In this document: positions 6,081 through 10,450 of the stretch, piece after piece
Numbering within the stretch: position 1 is the stretch's first letter
Layout: each line of letters starts with the position of its first letter
NCBI GenBank assembly: GCA_017420625.1
Contig: JAFOIR010000128.1
Location: 1 to 10,450, forward strand
DNA length: 10,450 nucleotides
From: Bacillota bacterium
GTDB taxonomy: Bacteria > Bacillota_A > Clostridia > Lachnospirales > Bianqueaceae
Reading direction: 5' to 3'
Position numbers and translations under genes: made by a program
The notes under the pieces: generated by a model
Databases searched by the model: none
What the model was told of the DNA's origin: nothing
The model's input: only the letters and a program-made list of their open reading frames with translations

Positions 6081-7019
6081 ATGTTTGACATTATTACCGT
6101 AGGAGAAATTCTGATCGATCTGACACAGTCCGGCAAAAATGAAAACGGGATTCCGGTCTATACTGCGAACCCCGGCGGGGCTCCTGCCAATTTGGCAGTT
6201 GCTGCTTCCCGGCTTGGTGCCAAGACGGCCTTTATCGGCAAGATCGGACATGACAGCTTCGGCGATCTTCTGCGCGCTACACTTTCTGCGGACAATGTAG
6301 ATGACAGCGGTCTGATCACCGATCCAAAGGAAATGACGACACTGGCTGTAGTCAGCCTGGATATCCGTGGGGAACGTTCCTTTGCTTTCTACCGCGATCC
6401 CAGTGCGGACGTCAATCTGTGTATCGAAGATATTGATGAAGAGATGCTCGCCAAAACAAAGATCCTGCATTTTGGATCCGTCAGTCTGACAGCGGAACCT
6501 TCCCGCAGCGCAACACTGTATGCAGCAAAGAAAGCAAAAGAAGCAGGCGCGATCATCAGCTACGATCCGAACTACCGGGATCGTCTGTGGTCCGAGCAGG
6601 GCAGGGCTATCGCTCAGATGAAAGAGCCGCTTTCCATGGTGGATATCCTGAAGATCTCCGATGAAGAACTTCCCCTTCTGACCGGATCCAACGATCCGCT
6701 GGAAGGCTCTCGGATCCTGCAGGAGCAGTATGGCATCAAGCTGATCTTTGTCACCCTGGGAGGAGATGGTGCACTGTTCCGCTATGGAGATCTCACTGGT
6801 CAGCTGCCCGTACCGCCGATCGTTGTCGGCGATACGAACGGTGCCGGTGATACTTTCTTCGGCGCAGCGCTTTCCAAAATCAGCCGTTTGCCGTCTCTGG
6901 ACGGACTGGATGAAGAAACGCTTCGGTCCATCACCGCTTTTGCCAACAAGGCTGCCTCCATCACCACCAGCCGCCATGGCGCTATCCCGGCCATGCCGCG
7001 TTTGTCTGAGATGGAATAA
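6081..7019 (+). CDS. PfkB-family carbohydrate kinase, fructokinase-like
   Basis: A 312-residue cytoplasmic ribokinase-fold sugar kinase. The N-terminal PfkB signature region NPGGAPANLAVAASRLG (30-46) contributes to substrate binding. The C-terminal signature DTNGAGDTF (251-259) carries the catalytic base Asp257 and the anion hole. YDPNYRDRLW and KISDEE are typical of the fructokinase branch, and the length is normal. A strong AGGAGGA (6068-6074) lies 6 bases before the start, and only 18 bases separate it from the nuclease gene, so it is likely on the same transcript. The gene ends 22 bases before a strong terminator. The most likely reaction is ATP-dependent phosphorylation of fructose or another ketose to the 6-phosphate. 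Related PfkB kinases act on 2-keto-3-deoxygluconate, so specificity is not certain. Confidence 0.88.
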   Translation: MFDIITVGEILIDLTQSGKNENGIPVYTANPGGAPANLAVAASRLGAKTAFIGKIGHDSFGDLLRATLSADNVDDSGLITDPKEMTTLAVVSLDIRGERSFAFYRDPSADVNLCIEDIDEEMLAKTKILHFGSVSLTAEPSRSATLYAAKKAKEAGAIISYDPNYRDRLWSEQGRAIAQMKEPLSMVDILKISDEELPLLTGSNDPLEGSRILQEQYGIKLIFVTLGGDGALFRYGDLTGQLPVPPIVVGDTNGAGDTFFGAALSKISRLPSLDGLDEETLRSITAFANKAASITTSRHGAIPAMPRLSEME

Positions 7020-7041
7020 GATCGTTCTATCAGAAAATAAG

Positions 7042-7079
7042 AAAAAAACCCGATCAGTGTTGGCTGATCGGGTTTTTTT
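7042..7079. terminator. Bidirectional Rho-independent terminator between convergent operons
   Basis: A perfect 16-bp inverted repeat (7042-7057 with 7064-7079) surrounds the 6-base loop TGTTGG. The core is CCCGATCAG/CTGATCGGG, flanked by seven A on the left and seven T on the right, so it has a U tract in either direction. It ends the plus-strand sugar operon and the minus-strand exporter operon. Confidence 0.95.
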
Positions 7080-7110
7080 GCATGATGAAATGTAGAATCA
7101 AGGACTATTC

Positions 7111-7947
7111 TTAGAAGAGCAGTCCAAGCAGGATTCCGGCTGCGACACTGCAGGCGTATAAAAGGCCGGTGATCTTGAAATTGCCCGTGAGATGGCGATG
7201 CTGACGGAAAAGAACCAGCAGACCAACCCCGGCATTGGCGGAAAGACCTGCGATCAGAGCACCTGCATGGATGACGCCATTGAGGTATAGTTCTGTCAGA
7301 AGAACCGAAGCGCTGCAGCTGGGAATCAGTCCGACAAGACCGGCAAGGATCTCCGAGACGACCGGGATATCCGGCAAAATACTCTTAAAGATATCCGCTC
7401 CGCCCAGTTCAAAAGCCAGGTTCAGCAGGAAAGTAACCAGCAGAATGAGTCCCATGACTTTCAGACAGTGGATCGCTGCTGCAAGCCAGATATTGGTATT
7501 TTCACAGTCACAGTGATCCTGTTCACAGATATCCTCGATATGCGCTTCCGTATGACCACGAAAGACAAGATCGACCAGATAGCCGAAAACCACGCCAGCG
7601 GCAAATTTTGAAAGAAGAATCTTCAAAAGAACGCCGGCCTGCACACCTTCCGAGATCATGAGAGGCAGCATTTCGTCTGAGGTAGACAGGAAAACTGCGA
7701 TCAGTGTACCTAAAGTCGCGATGCCGCCTGCATAGAAGCCGGCGATCGCACCGGAGAATCCGCACTGCGGAACGATTCCCAGCGCAGCTCCAAGAAGCGG
7801 TCCGGCTTTGCCGACTTTTGCAATCGACTGATTGATCTTTTCACCCGCATGCTGTTCCAGTACTTCCATGAGCAGATAGGCAAGGTACAGAATCGGCATC
7901 ATTTTGGTAGCATCGAGCAGAGTTTCAAATATGACATCCAAGAGCAT
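7111..7947 (-). CDS. ArsP_2-type putative heavy-metal exporter (permease)
   Basis: A 278-residue multi-pass inner membrane protein, resembling the family annotated as putative 10-TM heavy-metal exporter, arsenic efflux protein or putative manganese transporter. It has two similar halves, each with a Cys motif at the start of a membrane helix: VPQCGFSGA (59-67) and IPSCSASV (208-215). This suggests an internal repeat with the two Cys (62 and 211) near the transport path. Between the halves is a hydrophilic His/Cys/Asp-rich loop (131-150) that ends in DHCDCEN and could bind metal. An AAGGA (7959-7963 on this strand) precedes the start by about 11 bases. The gene lies 33 bases after the MFS gene, so it is the last gene of that operon. 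The ion exported cannot be told; no ArsR- or MntR-type regulator is in the window. Confidence 0.8.
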   Translation of the reverse strand: MLLDVIFETLLDATKMMPILYLAYLLMEVLEQHAGEKINQSIAKVGKAGPLLGAALGIVPQCGFSGAIAGFYAGGIATLGTLIAVFLSTSDEMLPLMISEGVQAGVLLKILLSKFAAGVVFGYLVDLVFRGHTEAHIEDICEQDHCDCENTNIWLAAAIHCLKVMGLILLVTFLLNLAFELGGADIFKSILPDIPVVSEILAGLVGLIPSCSASVLLTELYLNGVIHAGALIAGLSANAGVGLLVLFRQHRHLTGNFKITGLLYACSVAAGILLGLLF

Positions 7948-7980
7948 AGAGAATTTGTTCCTTACTTAATCAAATATTTA

Positions 7981-9543
7981 TTAATCCATATCTTCATCCA
8001 GTGCTTCCAGACCTTTTTTCGCTTCCGGCTTGGAATCACCGTGTTTGACAAAGATCATAGTCAGGATCGCCAGTGCAACGAAGATGACTGCATAGGGGAA
8101 CAGCACCCGCATACCGAACTGATCCATCAGGAAACCGGAAAAGATCGGGGTGACGACCTGTGCCGCCATGGAAGCGGTGTAGTAGAATCCGGTATAACGG
8201 CCGACGTCTGCACCGGAGCACATCTCAACGACCATCGGGAAGGAGTTGACATTGATGGTCGCCCAGGCTATACCGGCCAGAGCGAACATGCAGTTCATCA
8301 GCATGGTAGGCGTATCGGAGTTCATCAGCGCTGCTGCACCAAAAGCGATTGTCAGCATAACGACGCCGGCAATGATGGTCTTTTTCCGGCCGATCTTACT
8401 GGCGACGATTCCAACGGGCAGATAGGCCAGAATCGCAGCACCCTGCGCGATGATCAGGGTCATGTTGTAATCCTTGTGCAGGATATTGGTCGCATAGACG
8501 GAATATTTGGAAGTAACGGCGTTGTATCCCATAAACCACAGGATGATAGAAGCGAGAATGAAGATCAGGGAGCGTTTTTCTGCTGCGCCGAGCTTGTGTT
8601 TGCCGGCATTTTCAGCGACAGCTTCTTCTGCATCTGCGATGCCGTACTCCCGTTCCTTTTCTTCTCTTTCCTTGACAAACAGCGGTTCACGGACAGTCAG
8701 CAGGAAGATGATGAGTGCCGCGATCATGATACCGGAGATGACACAGAAGAACGGCGTGTAGGACATCAGAGAATTTTTCACAGCACTTGTTGCAAAGACC
8801 ATACCCAGTCCCAGCACCAGGATACCGCCGGCCGATCCCATCAGATTGATGATCGCATTGGCCTTGGAACGAAGCGGCTTCATGGTGACATCCGGCATCA
8901 GTGCGACAGCCGGCGAACGGAAGGTGGACATCGCCACAAGCGTGACCAGCAGGAAAATAATAAAGAGTACAAGCGGCAGGATCTGATTGCTTGTAACGCC
9001 GGCGGCATAGGCCTGACGAGCAGGAACCACGTAGTTGGTATAGGCGTGATTGGTGACAGTCTTGCCTTTTTCGTTCGTGATCTGTGACTGGATCGCAGTG
9101 AACTCTTCTTTCGTGTAAACATCGGAAAGAACGAAGGAATCACCGTCCGGTGTAATCAGCTGCGCATCTTTTTCTTCGTTGTAGATGATCTCCAAAGCAG
9201 CGGGATCGTCGACTTTCGCGATGGCGGAAATGTGGGAAAGCTGCAGACCATCGACCAGAGACAGTGCGACAAAAGCCAGCGCCGCAGCGATCGTACCGAT
9301 CAGGATGAAAGGAGTACGGCGGCCGAGCTTGCTTTTGCATTTGTCGGAGATCGCACCGAAGAGCGGCAGCATGAACAGGGCCAGGATATTATCAAGGGCC
9401 ATGATCATACCGGACCAGGTCTGTCCCATACCGAACTTGTTGGTCAGGATCATGGGAATCGCAGTGTCATAAGCCTGCCAGAATGCACAGATCAGGAAGA
9501 AGGCAAAGCCGACACAGATCGTACGAAAATAGTTCAGTTTCAT
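7981..9543 (-). CDS. MFS transporter, SLC45/GPH-like sugar transporter family
   Basis: A 520-residue, about 12-helix secondary transporter. GAISDKCKSKLGRRTPF (63-79) is the cytoplasmic MFS loop-2/3 motif in the form seen in SLC45 and plant-sucrose-transporter-like proteins. FWQAYDTAIP (21-30) in helix 1 is also characteristic. Two features stand out. The first is an insertion of about 90 mostly polar residues (98-187) between helices 3 and 4, predicted to face outside. The second is a charged cytoplasmic loop, rich in Glu/Lys/Arg, in the middle of the protein. I use ATG 9543, which gives MKLNYFRT, because AGGAG lies 9 bases upstream; an in-frame ATG at 9567 has no good site and overlaps the upstream gene. 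The gap to the TIM-barrel gene is 4 bases. Import of a sugar or glycoside by cation symport is likely; the substrate is unknown. Confidence 0.83.
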   Translation of the reverse strand: MKLNYFRTICVGFAFFLICAFWQAYDTAIPMILTNKFGMGQTWSGMIMALDNILALFMLPLFGAISDKCKSKLGRRTPFILIGTIAAALAFVALSLVDGLQLSHISAIAKVDDPAALEIIYNEEKDAQLITPDGDSFVLSDVYTKEEFTAIQSQITNEKGKTVTNHAYTNYVVPARQAYAAGVTSNQILPLVLFIIFLLVTLVAMSTFRSPAVALMPDVTMKPLRSKANAIINLMGSAGGILVLGLGMVFATSAVKNSLMSYTPFFCVISGIMIAALIIFLLTVREPLFVKEREEKEREYGIADAEEAVAENAGKHKLGAAEKRSLIFILASIILWFMGYNAVTSKYSVYATNILHKDYNMTLIIAQGAAILAYLPVGIVASKIGRKKTIIAGVVMLTIAFGAAALMNSDTPTMLMNCMFALAGIAWATINVNSFPMVVEMCSGADVGRYTGFYYTASMAAQVVTPIFSGFLMDQFGMRVLFPYAVIFVALAILTMIFVKHGDSKPEAKKGLEALDEDMD

Positions 9544-9547
9544 CGTC

Positions 9548-10387
9548 TTATTCTCCTGTATATTCATTGAAGATTTCCGCGTCTTCCTTCAGTTGGTCGA
9601 AATCCCGCTGAAAGATACCGATCGCGGCCATATCATTGGGCTTAAGAACAGAAAAAACTTCATGGTAGGTTTCTCTGATCTTTCGGCGCCGTTCATCTGC
9701 TGAGAGACCTTCAAACATCTGTCCGCCTGCAAAGATCTTATATGCGATCACAGGTTTGTCTGTCTTCTTCAGGACATTCAGCATGATCCGACGGTCCTGA
9801 GGATAAAAGACCCAGCCGGGCAGCGTATCGGCAGGAAGGTAACCTCCGGGAACACCGGTCCGGTCGATACGGGGATTCTGCAGACAGGCAACATAGAAGT
9901 CCACCGGCCAGCCTTCCTTTTCGCTCTTTTCGATCACATCCGGGCGATGAGAACCAAGTCCGACCGGAATCCCCATCACACGGTATTTTTCGATCATTTT
10001 CAGAATATCTTCACAGCGGTCAGCCTCATAAAGATCATCCGTTGTCGTACCCTGATGATAGATACCGATCGGTTCTACTTCCATCATCTGACGGATGGAA
10101 AGATCTTGGTCAAGACCCCGGTAGGGCTGGAAAATGAACTGCAGTTTTCCCCCTTCCCGGCGGTATTCTTTCAGAATCCGGACGACATAGGGATCCGCAA
10201 GAGGAAGCATAGTCTGATAGCCAAGTTCTTCAGCGTGGAAGAGCGTTTCCTTGAAACGTTCCGCGCTGTAGTAAGCGACCATTTCCTTCCCCGGGATCCG
10301 ATGGCCGATATAGGAATACCCGTTCATCGGATTATCGCCTAAAATCAGTCTGGATACAGAATGTCCGAAAAACGATGCGTTTTTCAT
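9548..10387 (-). CDS. Predicted TIM-barrel protein, aldo/keto reductase-like, function unknown
   Basis: A 279-residue soluble protein with no signal peptide. Its beta/alpha rhythm suggests a TIM barrel: SRLILGDNPMNGYSY at residues 12-26, TMLPLAD at 59-65, KLQFIFQPY at 81-89, IGIYHQGTTTDD at 107-118, and PVGLGSHRP at 141-149. The late segments KPVIAYKIFAGG and AAIGIF complete the pattern. His111 and His147, each at the end of a predicted strand, are candidate catalytic or metal-binding residues. I recall similar uncharacterised proteins with LGxNPFNG starts, often unnamed or labelled aldo/keto reductase, but the AKR catalytic tetrad is not evident. ATG 10387 follows GGAGAT by 7 bases; the ATG at 10438 lies in the promoter region and is rejected. 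It is the first gene of the operon and is directly followed by the MFS transporter, so it may act on the imported compound (inference). Confidence 0.72.
   Translation of the reverse strand: MKNASFFGHSVSRLILGDNPMNGYSYIGHRIPGKEMVAYYSAERFKETLFHAEELGYQTMLPLADPYVVRILKEYRREGGKLQFIFQPYRGLDQDLSIRQMMEVEPIGIYHQGTTTDDLYEADRCEDILKMIEKYRVMGIPVGLGSHRPDVIEKSEKEGWPVDFYVACLQNPRIDRTGVPGGYLPADTLPGWVFYPQDRRIMLNVLKKTDKPVIAYKIFAGGQMFEGLSADERRRKIRETYHEVFSVLKPNDMAAIGIFQRDFDQLKEDAEIFNEYTGE
9553..9557 (-). promoter_or_regulatory. Ribosome binding site that fixes the MFS start
   Basis: AGGAG on the minus strand lies inside the last codons of the TIM-barrel gene, 9 bases before ATG 9543. It favours this start over the ATG at 9567. 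Confidence 0.65.
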
Positions 10388-10428
10388 GGAACATCTCCTT
10401 CCTTTTTTCCGTAGGATAAGATGGTTCC

Positions 10429-10437
10429 ATTCTACCA
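10429..10437 (-). promoter_or_regulatory. Extended -10 promoter element for the TIM-barrel/MFS/exporter operon
   Basis: Read on the minus strand, TGGTAGAAT matches the extended -10 pattern TGnTATAAT at all but one base. It would start transcription near 10422, giving an untranslated leader of about 35 bases that contains the GGAG site. A -35 box with a 17-base spacer would fall just beyond the right edge, so it cannot be checked here. Confidence 0.6.
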
Positions 10438-10449
10438 CAGGATGTGGTA
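10433..10449. promoter_or_regulatory. Operator-like inverted repeat overlapping the -10 box
   Basis: TACCACA-GGA-TGTGGTA is a perfect 7-base inverted repeat with a 3-base spacer. It covers the promoter spacer and the first bases of the -10 element, the classic position for a repressor site. No regulator gene is visible; one may lie just to the right. The binding family cannot be named from this site alone. Confidence 0.5.
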
Positions 10450-10450
10450 A

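Noticed and set aside
5127..6977. Minus-strand open frame of 616 codons across the nuclease and PfkB kinase genes
   Set aside because: It lies antisense to two genes with clear domain motifs and crosses their boundary, has no recognisable domain or ribosome binding site, and has a composition (Ile, Phe, Arg, Cys-rich) typical of a shadow frame.
8535..8545. ACCACAGGATG, an 11-base match to the right-edge operator
   Set aside because: It lies inside the MFS coding region, lacks the second half-site, and is probably a chance match.
7849..9087. Plus-strand open frame of 412 codons across the exporter and MFS genes
   Set aside because: Its product is rich in His, Asp, Gln and Arg, as expected for the antisense of hydrophobic membrane-protein codons, and it shows no domain or start signal.
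1..10450. Defence system, prophage or mobile element
   Set aside because: No integrase, transposase, phage structural gene, CRISPR repeat, toxin-antitoxin pair or terminal inverted repeats were seen. The nuclease carries a lipoprotein signal and is best explained as an extracellular enzyme.

Overview
The window looks like chromosomal DNA of a Gram-positive bacterium of the phylum Bacillota (Clostridia- or Erysipelotrichia-like). The basis is strong AGGAGG-type ribosome binding sites, tightly packed overlapping genes, a UPF0309-type SIS protein, a lipoprotein nuclease with a Glu-rich linker, an ArsP_2-type exporter, and G+C near one half by eye. The species cannot be named from the sequence. 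I see no RNA genes, CRISPR array, insertion sequence, integrase or attachment site, and no gene-free stretch longer than about 100 bases.

Layout: the left edge holds the last 47 codons of a YebC/PmpR-family regulator, closed by a hairpin terminator. Seven plus-strand genes follow (218-7019) with overlaps or gaps of 38 bases or less, so they are probably one transcript. In order they are a BadF/NAGK-type sugar kinase, a short ceramidase-like zinc amidase, an M20 metallopeptidase, a UPF0309 SIS-domain sugar isomerase-like protein, an uncharacterised 174-residue protein, a lipoprotein DNA/RNA non-specific endonuclease with a C-terminal Cys/His module, and a PfkB fructokinase-like kinase. A perfect 16-bp hairpin with T tracts on both sides (7042-7079) ends this run and also the convergent minus-strand operon.

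The minus-strand operon reads from the right edge: a predicted TIM-barrel protein, an SLC45-like MFS transporter with a large extracytoplasmic insertion, and an ArsP_2-type putative metal exporter. Its control region is partly inside the window. An extended -10 box is overlapped by a 7-3-7 inverted repeat that looks like a repressor site.

How the genes may work together (inference): the first four plus-strand genes supply two zinc amide hydrolases, a sugar kinase and a sugar-phosphate isomerase-like protein. That is the kind of set needed to take apart an intracellular N-acylated or peptide-linked amino sugar and pass it to central metabolism. No transporter for it lies in the window. The nuclease lipoprotein and its upstream partner look like a separate module placed in the same transcript. 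The minus-strand genes look like uptake and processing of a small, perhaps sugar-like, compound plus an exporter whose link to them is unclear. The clearest unexplained items are the 174-residue protein, the short ceramidase homologue, the TIM-barrel protein and the operator-like palindrome at the right edge.
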